Shown piece by piece: positions 1 to 10,436 of a stretch of 24,231 nt of DNA (position 1 is its first letter; each line of letters starts with the position of its first letter). The stretch is from Immundisolibacter sp. (GTDB taxonomy: Bacteria > Pseudomonadota > Gammaproteobacteria > Immundisolibacterales > Immundisolibacteraceae): contig NZ_JBFIII010000043.1 of assembly GCF_041601295.1 (NCBI RefSeq), positions 1 to 24,231 on the forward strand, given 5' to 3'. The notes under the pieces are model-generated. The model was given only the letters and a program-made list of their open reading frames with translations. It made no database searches and was not told the DNA's origin. A program made the translations under genes and the position numbers.

Positions 1-32
1 ACCGGCAGCCGCCGTCGCGCCAGGAGGCCGTC

Positions 33-1798
<1,766 letters not shown>

Positions 1799-1799
<1 letters not shown>

Positions 1800-2773
1800 T
1801 GGCCCTGCCCGACCAGGACACAGCGCTGGCCCTGCTGCGCCAGATGCTGCGCATCCGCCGCTTCGAGGACCGCTGCGCGCAGCTGTACTCGGCCGGCAAG
1901 ATTCGCGGTTTCCTGCACCTGTACAACGGCGAGGAGGCCATCGCGGCCGGCATCATCCCGCTGCTGGACGCGAAGGATGCCATCCTTGCCACCTACCGCG
2001 AGCACGGCCACGCCCTGGCGCGCGGCGTCGACATGGGCGCGGTGATGGCCGAGATGTACGGCAAGCAGGAGGGTTGCAGCCGCGGACGCGGCGGCTCCAT
2101 GCACCTGTTCGATGCCGGCACGCGCTTTTACGGTGGCAATGCCATCGTCGCCGGGGCGCTGCCGCTGGCCGTGGGCCTGGCACTGGCCGACAAGCTGCAG
2201 AACCGCGCACACGTGAGCGTGTGCTTCTTCGGCGAGGGGGCCGCGGCCGAGGGCGAGTTCCACGAGTCGCTCAACCTGGCCGCGCTGTGGCAACTGCCGG
2301 TGCTGTTCGTGTGCGAGAACAACCTGTACGCCATGGGCACCGCGTTGGTGCGCTCCGAGGCCGAGACCGACATTCACCTGAAGGCGCGCAGCTACGGCCT
2401 GCATTCGGCCGCGGTGGACGGCATGGACCTGCTGGCGGTGCGCGAGGCGGCCACGGTGGCCATCGGGCACGTGCGGGCCGGCAACGGGCCCTACCTGCTC
2501 GAATGCCACACCTACCGCTTTCGGGCGCACTCCATGTTCGACAGCCAGCTGTACCGGGACAAGGCCGAGGTGGCGCAGTGGCAGGCACGCGACCCGATCG
2601 ACCTGTACGAGCGCGAGCTGCTGAATCTGGGCCTGATCGAGGCCGGCAGCCGCGCCGCGCTCGAAGCCGAGGTCGAGGCCGAAGTGGAGGCCGCGGTGGC
2701 GTTTGCCGAAGCCGGCACCTGGGAACCGGTCGAGCAGCTCACGCGCGACGTGTACACGCAGCCTGCCGCATGA
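1799..2773 (+). CDS. pdhA: Pyruvate dehydrogenase E1 component, alpha subunit
   Basis: This 324-residue protein is the alpha subunit of a heterotetrameric thiamine-diphosphate-dependent E1, which decarboxylates a 2-oxoacid and passes the acyl group to lipoyl-E2. The ThDP motif starts at GEG (145-147) and ends at ENN (173-175), the usual spacing. The segment RGRGGSMHLFD (96-105) and the late YRFRAHSMFD loop are typical of pyruvate and acetoin E1 alpha proteins. Pyruvate is the likely substrate, but acetoin or a branched-chain 2-oxoacid cannot be excluded by eye. The ATG overlaps the acsA stop by one base and the stop overlaps the E1 beta start by four (ATGA), so translation is probably coupled through the operon. 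Confidence 0.88.
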
Positions 2774-3756
2774 GCGCACCGCAAAAGATCACCTACCGCG
2801 AGGCCCTGCGCGAGGCCCTGCGCGCCGCGCTCGCCGCCGACCCGCGCGTGTTCCTGATGGGCGAGGACGTCGGCCGCTACGGCGGCTGCTACGCCGTGAG
2901 CAAAGGCCTGCTGGCGGAGTTCGGCGAGGCGCGCATCCGCGACACGCCGCTGTCGGAATCGGCCTTCACCGGCGCCGGCATCGGCGCGGCACTCGGCGGC
3001 CTGCGGCCGATCGTCGAGATCATGACCGTCAACTTCAGCCTGCTGGCGCTGGACCAGATACTGAACAACGCCGCCACGCTGCGCCACATGTCCGGTGGGC
3101 AGGTGTCGGTGCCGCTGGTGATCCGCATGGCCACCGGCGCCGGCCGGCAGCTGGCGGCGCAGCACTCGCACAGCCTGGAGGGCTGGTACGCGCACATCCC
3201 GGGTATCAAGGTAGTCGCGCCGGCCACCGTGACCGACGCCCGCCACATGCTGGCCGCGGCGCTGGCCGACCCGGACCCGGTGATCGTGTTCGAGCACGTC
3301 ATGCTCTACAACGCCGAAGGCGAGCTGGAACCGGTCGACGCCGTGCCGCTGACCGGCGCCGCGGTGCGCCGGCCGGGCAACGACCTGACCCTGATCACCT
3401 ACGGCGGCAGCCTGCCCAAGGTGCTCACCGCCGCCGAGCAACTGGCCGCCGACGGCATTGAGGCGGAGGTGGTCGACCTGCGCTGCCTGCGCCCGCTGGA
3501 CGACGCCACGATCATGGCCTCGGCAGGCAAGACGCGGCGGGCGGTGATCGTCGACGAAGGCTGGCGCAGCGGCAGTTTTGCGGCCGAAATCAGTGCCCGC
3601 ATCGTCGAACAGGCGTTCTACGATCTGGACGCCCCGCCGGCACGGGTGTGCAGCGCCGAGGTGCCGATTCCCTACGCCAAGCACCTGGAGGACGCCGCCC
3701 TTCCGCAGGTGACGGACATCGTCGCCGCGGCGCGCGGGGTGCTCGGCCGTGGCTGA
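2770..3756 (+). CDS. pdhB: Pyruvate dehydrogenase E1 component, beta subunit
   Basis: This 328-residue protein starts MSAPQKITYREALREAL and is the E1 beta partner of the preceding gene. The motif FLMGEDVGRYGG near residue 30 carries the conserved glutamate that activates thiamine diphosphate. RDTPLSESAFTGAGIGAA and the C-terminal VPIPYAKHLED are family signatures. The start is the ATG at 2770 inside the E1 alpha stop (ATGA). The same frame stays open far upstream, but that part is only a shadow of E1 alpha. The 3' end overlaps the E2 start by eight bases. Alpha and beta encoded separately, rather than the fused AceE of many gammaproteobacteria, is the PdhA/PdhB or AcoA/AcoB arrangement. Confidence 0.88.
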   Translation: MSAPQKITYREALREALRAALAADPRVFLMGEDVGRYGGCYAVSKGLLAEFGEARIRDTPLSESAFTGAGIGAALGGLRPIVEIMTVNFSLLALDQILNNAATLRHMSGGQVSVPLVIRMATGAGRQLAAQHSHSLEGWYAHIPGIKVVAPATVTDARHMLAAALADPDPVIVFEHVMLYNAEGELEPVDAVPLTGAAVRRPGNDLTLITYGGSLPKVLTAAEQLAADGIEAEVVDLRCLRPLDDATIMASAGKTRRAVIVDEGWRSGSFAAEISARIVEQAFYDLDAPPARVCSAEVPIPYAKHLEDAALPQVTDIVAAARGVLGRG

Positions 3757-5152
3757 CTTCGTCATGCCGTCGCTGGGCAGCGACATGGAAAGCGGCACGC
3801 TGGTCGAATGGCGCATCAAGCCGGGGGGTCGGGTCCGACGCGGCGACATCGTGGCGGTAGTGGAGACCCAAAAAGGCGCCATCGAGGTCGAGATCTTCGA
3901 CAGCGGCGTGGTCGAGTCGCTGGTGGTCGAGCCGGGCACCGAGGTGCCGGTCGGCACCGTGCTGGCCACGGTGCGCTCGGGCGATGAGCCGGCTGCCACA
4001 GAAGCCCCGGTAGCATCCGCCGTGGCGCGCCCTGCCCCACCGCCAGCACCCGAACCCGCCAGGCCAGCGCCGGCCGCCGCCCCGAAAGCCCCGCCGGCAG
4101 CGGCTCGCCCAGCACCTACCGCGGGCGCCGCGCCACCGCCGGTTAGCGCAGTGCCAACGGCCGCACCGGCTACCCGGCTGCGCGCCTCGCCAGCGGCCCG
4201 CCAGCGCGCCACCGCGCTGGGCATCGACCTGTCCACGCTCACCGGCAGCGGTCCCGGCGGCGCCATCACGCTGGCCGACGTCGAGGCGGCGCCCGCGAAA
4301 CAGCCGGCGCGGGCACCCCGTGCCAGCCCATCGGTGCGCCAGCGGGCGCTGGAACTGGGGGTCGACCTGGGCCAGATCACGGGCAGCGGCGCCAAGGGCG
4401 CAATCACCGTGGCGGATCTCGCGCGCGCCGCGGCCGGTGCGCAACAGGCAAAATCTGCCCCCGCCCGGCCACCGGCGGCGCCGTTCGAGCCCGACGCCAT
4501 GCGCCGCGCCATCGCCGCCGCCATGACCCGCTCCAAGCGCGAGATTCCCCACTACTACCTGGCCACCACGGTCGATTTCGAGCCGGCGCTGCGCTTCGTC
4601 GAGCGCGTCAACGCCCAGCGCGACCCCGAACAGCGCCTGCTGTACGCCGTGCTGCTGCTCAAGGCGCTGGCGCTGGCGCTCAAAGAGGTGCCGGAACTGA
4701 ACGGCTTCTGGCGCCAGGACCGCTTCGAGCCGTCGGCCGCCGTGCATGTGGGCGTGGCCGTGTCGCTGCGCCGACGCGGGCTGATTGCGCCCGCCCTGCA
4801 CGACGTGGCGGACAAGGATCTCGATACCCTGATGATGCAGCTGAAGGATCTGGTGCAACGTGCCCGCGTCGGCGGCCTGCGCAGCTCCGAACTGACCGAC
4901 ACCACCATCACGCTGTCCAGCCTGGGTGACAACGGCGTCGAGACGCTCTACCCCATCATCACCCCGCCACAGGTCGCCGTTGTCGGCGCCGGTTCCGTGG
5001 TGCGCCGGCCGTGGGTGGTCGGCGAGGGGCTGGCGGTGCGCCGCGTCGTCACCCTCACCCTGGCCGGCGATCACCGCGTCAGCGATGGCCACCGCGGCGC
5101 GCTGTTCCTGGCCGCCCTGGAACGCCTGCTGCAAAAACCGGAGGAGCTATGA
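3749..5152 (+). CDS. pdhC: Dihydrolipoamide acetyltransferase E2 with two tandem subunit-binding domains
   Basis: This 467-residue E2 starts at a GTG eight bases before the E1 beta stop. An N-terminal lipoyl domain (about 1-76) carries the lipoyl lysine in ETQKGAIEVE (K42). An Ala/Pro-rich linker (about 80-142) follows. Then come two peripheral subunit-binding domains, about 145-180 (ASPAARQRATALGIDLSTL onward) and 191-227 (ASPSVRQRALELGVDLGQI onward), each with a TGSG..GAIT core. The C-terminal acyltransferase domain (about 246-467) holds the active-site motif DHRVSDGHRGA (H442, D446). E2 chains normally carry one such binding domain, which docks E1 or E3, so the duplicate is unusual. The stop overlaps the ACP start (ATGA). 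No E3 (dihydrolipoamide dehydrogenase) gene lies nearby, so E3 must come from elsewhere in the genome. Confidence 0.87.
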   Translation: MADFVMPSLGSDMESGTLVEWRIKPGGRVRRGDIVAVVETQKGAIEVEIFDSGVVESLVVEPGTEVPVGTVLATVRSGDEPAATEAPVASAVARPAPPPAPEPARPAPAAAPKAPPAAARPAPTAGAAPPPVSAVPTAAPATRLRASPAARQRATALGIDLSTLTGSGPGGAITLADVEAAPAKQPARAPRASPSVRQRALELGVDLGQITGSGAKGAITVADLARAAAGAQQAKSAPARPPAAPFEPDAMRRAIAAAMTRSKREIPHYYLATTVDFEPALRFVERVNAQRDPEQRLLYAVLLLKALALALKEVPELNGFWRQDRFEPSAAVHVGVAVSLRRRGLIAPALHDVADKDLDTLMMQLKDLVQRARVGGLRSSELTDTTITLSSLGDNGVETLYPIITPPQVAVVGAGSVVRRPWVVGEGLAVRRVVTLTLAGDHRVSDGHRGALFLAALERLLQKPEEL

Positions 5153-5397
5153 CCGAAACCGAACTGCGCGAGCGGCTGCTCGCCATCCTGGGCGGCATCG
5201 CGCCCGAAGCGCGCGAAATCGACATCGACCCCGAGCAGAGCTTTCGGGACCAGCTCGACATCGACTCGATGGACTTCCTGAACTTCGTCACCGCCGTGCA
5301 CAAACAGCTCGGCGTGCCGATCCCGGAACTGGATTACCCGCGCCTGGCCAGCCTGAACGGGGCGGTGCAGTACCTGTTGCCAAAACTGCCGCACTAG
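5149..5397 (+). CDS. Small acyl carrier protein linked to the PDH operon
   Basis: This 82-residue phosphopantetheine-binding protein starts MTETELRERLLAIL. The attachment motif LDIDSMDFLNF places the modified serine at S40. An acidic first helix and a hydrophobic last segment fit a single four-helix carrier domain. It is not the canonical fatty-acid AcpP, which normally sits beside fabD, fabG and fabF. The ATG overlaps the E2 stop by four bases, so it is the last gene of the acsA-pdhABC-acp operon and probably works with these enzymes. Its cargo is unknown; acetyl or another acyl group loaded by the ligase or handed over from E2 are possibilities, but this is inference. The serine motif makes the family call safe. 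Confidence 0.8.
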   Translation: MTETELRERLLAILGGIAPEAREIDIDPEQSFRDQLDIDSMDFLNFVTAVHKQLGVPIPELDYPRLASLNGAVQYLLPKLPH

Positions 5398-5532
5398 ATC
5401 GCGATGAGGTGCGGCTTGCCCGACACCGAATTCGCCTGATCGACCCCTATCCCCGGCCCGGCCCGCTAGAATTCAGCGAAACGCCTTTATCACCGCTTGT
5501 TCGGCCGCCACGCAAAAGACCAGGGAGCCTCC

Positions 5533-6447
5533 ATGACCAACACCCTCAAGGATAAAGTCATCATCGTCACCGGCGCCGGCGGCGCTATCGGTGGCGGTAT
5601 CGCGCGGCTGGCGGCGGCGCACGGGGCCAGGGTGGTGGCCAATGACATTGGCGGCTCGGTCGGCGGCGAAGGCGGTGATGCCGGACCCGCGCAACGGGTG
5701 GTCGAGGAGATTCGCGCGGCGGGCGGTGACGCGGCCGCCAGCACCTCCAGCGTGGCCAGTTGGGACGGGGCACAGGCCATGGTGCAAACGGCGCTCGATG
5801 CCTTCGGCCGGGTGGATGGCGTGGTCAACAATGCCGGCATCCTGCGCGATGCCATCTTCCACAAGATGTCGCCGCAGGATTTCGAGGCGGTGGTTCAGGT
5901 CCACTTGCTGGGCTCGTTTTATCTGAGCCGGGCGGTGGCACCGCTGTTTCGCGAGCAGGGCAGCGGCGCCATGGTGCACATGACCTCCACCTCCGGCCTG
6001 ATCGGCAATATTGGTCAGGCCAACTATGCTGCCGCCAAGCTCGGCGTGGTGGGATTGTCCAAGTCTATCGCGCTGGATATGCAGCGCTTTGGGGTGCGCA
6101 GCAACTGCATCTCGCCGTTTGCCTGGAGCCGCATGATCGGGTCGATCCCCACTGACACGCCCGAGCAGCAGGCGCGGGTGGAACGCCTAAAGCGCATGAC
6201 GCCCGAAAAGATTGCGCCAGTCGCCGCGTTCCTGCTGTCGGACGCTGCCGCCGAGGTCAACGGCCAGATTTTTGCGGTGCGTGCCAACGAGGTGTTCCTG
6301 ATGGGGCAATCGCGCCCGCTGCGCTCCATCCAACGCGATGGTGGCTGGAGCCCGGAACAACTGGCCGAACGGCTGGTGCCGGCGTTTCGCGACAGCTTCT
6401 ACGCGCTTGAAGTGTCGGCGGACGTGTTCTCCTGGGATCCGTTCTGA
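5533..6447 (+). CDS. SDR-family 3-hydroxyacyl-CoA dehydrogenase-like protein
   Basis: This 304-residue short-chain dehydrogenase has the cofactor motif TGAGGAIG at 13-20, NNAG at 99-102 and the catalytic set S152, Y165 and K169 in the NYAAAK context. The segment GLIGNIGQANYAAAKLGVVG closely resembles the dehydrogenase domain of peroxisomal multifunctional enzyme type 2 (HSD17B4/FOX2), which oxidises (3R)-hydroxyacyl-CoA. ANDIGGSVGGEGGD after the second strand suggests NAD(H) use. The family C-terminal extension of about 60 residues is present. The ATG at 5533 was chosen by the preceding GGGAG. The gene ends in a one-base overlap with a MaoC-type hydratase, which supports a joint beta-oxidation role. 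The exact acyl-CoA substrate, perhaps a branched, cyclic or steroid side chain, is not readable. Confidence 0.75.
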   Translation: MTNTLKDKVIIVTGAGGAIGGGIARLAAAHGARVVANDIGGSVGGEGGDAGPAQRVVEEIRAAGGDAAASTSSVASWDGAQAMVQTALDAFGRVDGVVNNAGILRDAIFHKMSPQDFEAVVQVHLLGSFYLSRAVAPLFREQGSGAMVHMTSTSGLIGNIGQANYAAAKLGVVGLSKSIALDMQRFGVRSNCISPFAWSRMIGSIPTDTPEQQARVERLKRMTPEKIAPVAAFLLSDAAAEVNGQIFAVRANEVFLMGQSRPLRSIQRDGGWSPEQLAERLVPAFRDSFYALEVSADVFSWDPF

Positions 6448-7310
6448 TGGCGATCGACTACCAGCGCCTGCTGGACTGGCCGGTGCCCGAGATACGCCAC
6501 AGCTATGGTGCGCGTGACAGTCAGCTGTACGCGCTGGCAGTCGGCCTTGGGGCCGATCCGGTGTCCACCGCGCAGTTGCGCTTCGTGTACGAGCAGGGCC
6601 TTGAGGCGCTGCCCATGCAGGCAGTTGTGCTCGGCTACCCCGGCTTCTGGATGAAAGACCCCGGCACTGGTATCGACTGCGTGCGCCTGGTGCATGCCGA
6701 GCAAGGCCTGCGGCTGCACCGCCCGCTGCCCGCCGCGGGTGAGGTGATCGGTCGCACGCGGGTGATCGGCATCAACGACAAAGGCCCGGACAAGGGCGCC
6801 ATCGTCTACAGCCAGCGTACTGTTCACGAGGCCAGCAGCGGCGAGCTGCTGGCGACCCTCGACAGCAGCACATTTTGCCGCGGTGACGGTGGCTGCGGGG
6901 GCAGCGATGCGGCGCCGCTGCGTCTGGCGCCCAGCCCGGAACGCCCGCCGGACGCCGTGTGCGACCTGCCCACGCTGCCACAACAGGCGCTTTTGTACCG
7001 GCTGTGTGGTGACCTGAACCCGTTGCACGCGGACCCGGACGTGGCACGCGCGGCCGGTTTCGACCGGCCCATCCTGCACGGCCTGTGCACCTTTGCCGTG
7101 GCTGGCCACGCGCTGCTGCGCAGCATGTGCGACTACCACCCGCAGCGACTGACGGCCATGCAGGTGCGATTCTCGGCGCCGGTTTATCCGGGCGAGACGC
7201 TGCGCACCGAAGTATGGCGCGAGGCCGAAGGTCTGGCCTTTCGCACCACCGCACTGGAACGCGCCGTGGTGGTACTGAGCCATGGTCGGGCCTCGGTGAG
7301 CGCGGACTAG
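6447..7310 (+). CDS. MaoC-type (R)-specific enoyl-CoA hydratase
   Basis: This 287-residue double hot-dog protein resembles 2-enoyl-CoA hydratase 2, the middle domain of HSD17B4. The hydratase signature runs YRLCGDLNPLHADP at about 184-197, with the catalytic pair D189 and H194, then GFDRPILHGLC at 204-214. The N-terminal half (about 1-150) is the degenerate hot-dog repeat that forms the acyl pocket. It would hydrate trans-2-enoyl-CoA to (3R)-hydroxyacyl-CoA, which the overlapping SDR upstream would then oxidise. Together they reproduce the domain set of multifunctional enzyme type 2 as two genes. A glycine/cysteine-rich stretch near 143-153 sits between the halves. The next gene follows after 101 bases. 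Confidence 0.82.
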   Translation: MAIDYQRLLDWPVPEIRHSYGARDSQLYALAVGLGADPVSTAQLRFVYEQGLEALPMQAVVLGYPGFWMKDPGTGIDCVRLVHAEQGLRLHRPLPAAGEVIGRTRVIGINDKGPDKGAIVYSQRTVHEASSGELLATLDSSTFCRGDGGCGGSDAAPLRLAPSPERPPDAVCDLPTLPQQALLYRLCGDLNPLHADPDVARAAGFDRPILHGLCTFAVAGHALLRSMCDYHPQRLTAMQVRFSAPVYPGETLRTEVWREAEGLAFRTTALERAVVVLSHGRASVSAD

Positions 7311-7411
7311 CCCAGCGCCTGAGCAAACACTGCTGGTTCCCAGGCGAACGCACTGGCAACCAATGCCGACTCGATCTATGCTGCCCGTACCGTGAATTGG
7401 GGGGCAGTGCC

Positions 7412-9820
7412 ATGGCCACAGTCATTCAACCCGTTGCTGACGCGCAATCAGCCCTGGATCGCGATGCCAGCGAGTTTTTCACAGTCGCTTGCCCCGGCAT
7501 GGGCTGTCACCAGAACTGTCCGCTCAAGGCCGAAGTCCGCGATGGGCGCATGGTGTCGCTCACCGCGGCGCCTATCCCAGGGGCACCCGAAGACACCCAC
7601 GCCTGTCTGCGCGGCATTGCGGCGATCGACCTGCCCTACAACCCGGAGCGTCTGAAATACCCGATGCGACGCATCGGGGAGCGCGGCGAGGGGCGCTGGG
7701 AGCGCATCAGCTGGGATGACGCGTACGCCGAAATCGCCACGCGCCTGGCTGATATCCGCGATACCGATGGCCCGCAGGCAGTGCTGATGCATGGCTCGGG
7801 TTCAAGCTCGGTGCCGCTGTCGGGAGTCAACGCTGGCGGCGCCACCGGGCGCTTTGCCAATCTGTTTGGCTGTACCGAAATCGTTGGCTGGGCGGTGGAT
7901 GGCGGGCCGTTCGTGGCCGGCCTGGTCAATTACGGGTTTTTTTTCGGTGGCGCGAACGACCCGCGGGACTGGGTCAATTCCAAACTGATCATCATCTGGG
8001 GCGAGAACATGGCCGAGTCGGCCATGCGCGATTTCAACCACGTGATGCGCGCGCGCAAGGCCGGCGCCAAGCTGGTGGTGATAAGCCCGACCTTCGACGC
8101 CACCGCCGCCAAGGCCGACTGGTGGGTGCCGATAGAACCATCGACTGACGGCGCGCTGGCGCTCGCCATGACGCATGTGCTGATTGAGGAAGGTCTTTAC
8201 GACGAAGATTACGTACGCCGTCACACGGTCGCGCCGTTTCTGGTGCGCGACGACAACGGCCAGCTGCTTCGTGGACGGGACCTGGGAACCGGAGCGCCCG
8301 ACGAGGACTACGTGGTCTGGGACCAGACAAACGCGGTCGCGGCGACGATCGCCGCGCGAGTAACCGACCTGCCGGGTGTCGTTCCCGCGCTGAGCGCAGC
8401 CGTGACGGTCAACGGCGTGCCCTGCCACACCGCCTTCGACCTGCTCGCGCAACAGGCAGCAAAGCATTCGCCGGAACGCGTCAGCGATCTGTGCAAGATT
8501 CCTGTCGAAACTATCCGCGAGCTGGCCCGCCACTACGGTCGCAACCGGCCATCCACGATCAAGATCGGATTTGGCGTCTGCCGCACCTTTCACGGCGACC
8601 TCAACGCGCGGGCGATCCTGGCACTGGCCGCGCTTACGGGTGACGTAGGGCGCAGCGGTGGCGGTGCCAGTGGCTGGTGCAAGGCCTATTCCCCAATGCT
8701 CAACTCGTCGCCGGTGTACGCCGCGGATGGGCGTCGCAGTCACCGCCTGCACATCAGTGAAGGTCACCATGCGATCATCACCGGCAAGCCCTGGCCGATA
8801 AAGGCGATGGTGGTCCTGGGTACCAACCTGCTGGGGTCCATACCCAACCGACGGGTGTGGACCGAGCAGATATTTCCCAAACTGGACTTCATCGTGGCCG
8901 TGGACATCGTTGAGTCCACAACCGCCCAGTTCGCCGACATCGTGTTGCCCGGCACGACCATCTTCGAGCGTACCGACCTGTATGGCGCCCTGGGCTGCAC
9001 CATCCTCTCGCAACAGGCCATCGCCCCGATGCATGAGGCCAAATCGGACGTCGAAATCGTATCCGAGCTGGCACGGCGCCTGGGTCTTGGCGAGCACTTT
9101 ACCCAGAACACGGAACAGTACCTGGCGGCGATGCTGGATCACCCAACCCAGGACGGCATCACCCTGGACCGGCTGCGGGCGGAAGGAGGCATCGTGCGTG
9201 GCAAGGGCGCGGAAAAACCGCACATCTCGTTTGCCGACAAGCGCTTCCCGAGCCCTTCCGGGCGCATCGAGTTTTACGCCGAGTACCTGCATCATTTGGG
9301 CGAAGCCCTGCCCAGCCATAAAGAGCCGGGCGAAGGTAAACGCAGCGAACTCGCGCAACGCTATCCGTTACAGTTCTTCACCGGACGACGCAAGTTCACC
9401 AACCAGAGCCAGTCGTACTACCGCACGACCAAAGAGCTGAACCCGGAGCCGCGAATCCGGCTGAACCCAACCGATGCCCTGCAGCGCGGCCTCGGCGAAG
9501 AGGACTGGGTCCGGGTCTATAACGACCGCGGTGACTTCCGGGTACGCGTCCAGCTGTCGGATGGCATCCGGCCTGGCACTGCCTGGATGGAACATGGCTG
9601 GTGGCCACGGGACTTTCCGCACGGGCATTATCAGGATCTGCTGCGTCCCCTGAACCTGCCTACTCCGGACATGATCAACCCGGCGTTCCAGGTTTACTGG
9701 GGCATGTGGAAACAGTTCGCGCAGAACGCACCTTCGCCGGGTCTGACGCCCTATGGCCTGGCCGACCAGATTTTCGATTGCCTGGTACAGATCGAGCGCC
9801 ACGACGAGGCCGCGGCATGA
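7412..9820 (+). CDS. Molybdopterin oxidoreductase catalytic subunit (DMSO reductase superfamily)
   Basis: This 802-residue protein is a bis-molybdopterin-guanine-dinucleotide enzyme. An N-terminal [4Fe-4S] motif is formed by C27, C32, C36 and C65 (CPGMGCHQNC, then CLRG). The molybdopterin domains follow, with LIIIWGENMAESAMRD at 192-207. The C-terminal dinucleotide-binding domain begins near YPLQFFTGRRKF and includes TAWMEHGWWPRDFPHG. By rough alignment with nitrate reductase NarG, D163 in WAVDGGPF could be the metal ligand, which would place the enzyme near the Asp-ligated group; this is inference. There is no twin-arginine signal, so it should be cytoplasmic. The reaction is unknown: a reductase, dehydrogenase or hydroxylase are all open. 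GGGG upstream of the ATG supports the start. The stop overlaps the iron-sulfur subunit start (ATGA). Confidence 0.82.
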   Translation: MATVIQPVADAQSALDRDASEFFTVACPGMGCHQNCPLKAEVRDGRMVSLTAAPIPGAPEDTHACLRGIAAIDLPYNPERLKYPMRRIGERGEGRWERISWDDAYAEIATRLADIRDTDGPQAVLMHGSGSSSVPLSGVNAGGATGRFANLFGCTEIVGWAVDGGPFVAGLVNYGFFFGGANDPRDWVNSKLIIIWGENMAESAMRDFNHVMRARKAGAKLVVISPTFDATAAKADWWVPIEPSTDGALALAMTHVLIEEGLYDEDYVRRHTVAPFLVRDDNGQLLRGRDLGTGAPDEDYVVWDQTNAVAATIAARVTDLPGVVPALSAAVTVNGVPCHTAFDLLAQQAAKHSPERVSDLCKIPVETIRELARHYGRNRPSTIKIGFGVCRTFHGDLNARAILALAALTGDVGRSGGGASGWCKAYSPMLNSSPVYAADGRRSHRLHISEGHHAIITGKPWPIKAMVVLGTNLLGSIPNRRVWTEQIFPKLDFIVAVDIVESTTAQFADIVLPGTTIFERTDLYGALGCTILSQQAIAPMHEAKSDVEIVSELARRLGLGEHFTQNTEQYLAAMLDHPTQDGITLDRLRAEGGIVRGKGAEKPHISFADKRFPSPSGRIEFYAEYLHHLGEALPSHKEPGEGKRSELAQRYPLQFFTGRRKFTNQSQSYYRTTKELNPEPRIRLNPTDALQRGLGEEDWVRVYNDRGDFRVRVQLSDGIRPGTAWMEHGWWPRDFPHGHYQDLLRPLNLPTPDMINPAFQVYWGMWKQFAQNAPSPGLTPYGLADQIFDCLVQIERHDEAAA

Positions 9821-10395
9821 GCCTCCAGTACGGCATGTTCGTGGATGTCGAGCGCTGCATCGGCTGTCAGGCCTGCTCGGTCGCCTGCAAGATCGAAAAC
9901 GACCCACCCCTGGGCAAGAGCTTCATGAACGTGAAGACCCTGGGCGGCGCACACACCGACACCCCGTCCGGCACCTATCCCAACGTCAAGATGACCTGGG
10001 AACCTACCTTGTGCATGCACTGCCGTGACGCGCCGTGCCTGAACGTATGTCCCACCCAGGCGCTGTCGCGTCGGCCCGACGGCATCGTGGTACTGAACGA
10101 GGACGAGTGCCTTGGCCAGGGCTGTCGACGCTGCACCTTCGTCTGCCCATATGGGGTGATCGAGTTCAACGAGGCCGAGAACGTGATGCAGAAGTGCAAT
10201 TTCTGCACCCAGCGCGTTGACGCGGGCCAGACCACCGCCTGTGCGGAAGCATGTGTGTATGAGGCCATTTTCTTTGGTGATCTGAATGATCCGGACAGTG
10301 ACGTGTCCCGCGCGATCGAACGCGCGGGCGGCCAGACCCGGGTCATGGGACCGGAACACAATACCGACCCGGTGGTGTATTACTCCATCGGTTGA
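9817..10395 (+). CDS. Iron-sulfur electron-transfer subunit with four [4Fe-4S] clusters
   Basis: This 192-residue DmsB-like ferredoxin subunit has sixteen ligand cysteines in four groups: C14/17/20/24, C66/69/74/78, C98/103/106/110 and C127/130/142/146. It would carry electrons between the molybdenum subunit, whose stop it overlaps by four bases, and a further partner. The third group is odd: the usual C-x2-C-x2-C-x3-C is here C-x4-C-x2-C-x3-C because of extra residues in CLGQGCRRC. No membrane anchor subunit or haem protein gene follows, so the electron partner is encoded elsewhere or is soluble. The N-terminus MSLQYGMFVDVERCIGC starts directly at the first cluster with no signal, which agrees with a cytoplasmic complex. 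Confidence 0.88.
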   Translation: MSLQYGMFVDVERCIGCQACSVACKIENDPPLGKSFMNVKTLGGAHTDTPSGTYPNVKMTWEPTLCMHCRDAPCLNVCPTQALSRRPDGIVVLNEDECLGQGCRRCTFVCPYGVIEFNEAENVMQKCNFCTQRVDAGQTTACAEACVYEAIFFGDLNDPDSDVSRAIERAGGQTRVMGPEHNTDPVVYYSIG

Positions 10396-10436
10396 ATGGG
10401 AAAAACGTAGTGGCGCTTGGCGGCGCGGGGGGAACG

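Noticed and set aside
2512..4536. Minus-strand open frame of 674 codons across the PDH genes
   Set aside because: Its translation is low-complexity Ala/Gly/Arg sequence with no domain motifs and lies opposite well-supported E1 and E2 genes.
5398..5532. Candidate promoter TAGAAT at 5467-5472 before the SDR gene
   Set aside because: The -10-like box is reasonable but no -35 element stands at a fitting distance, so it was not annotated.
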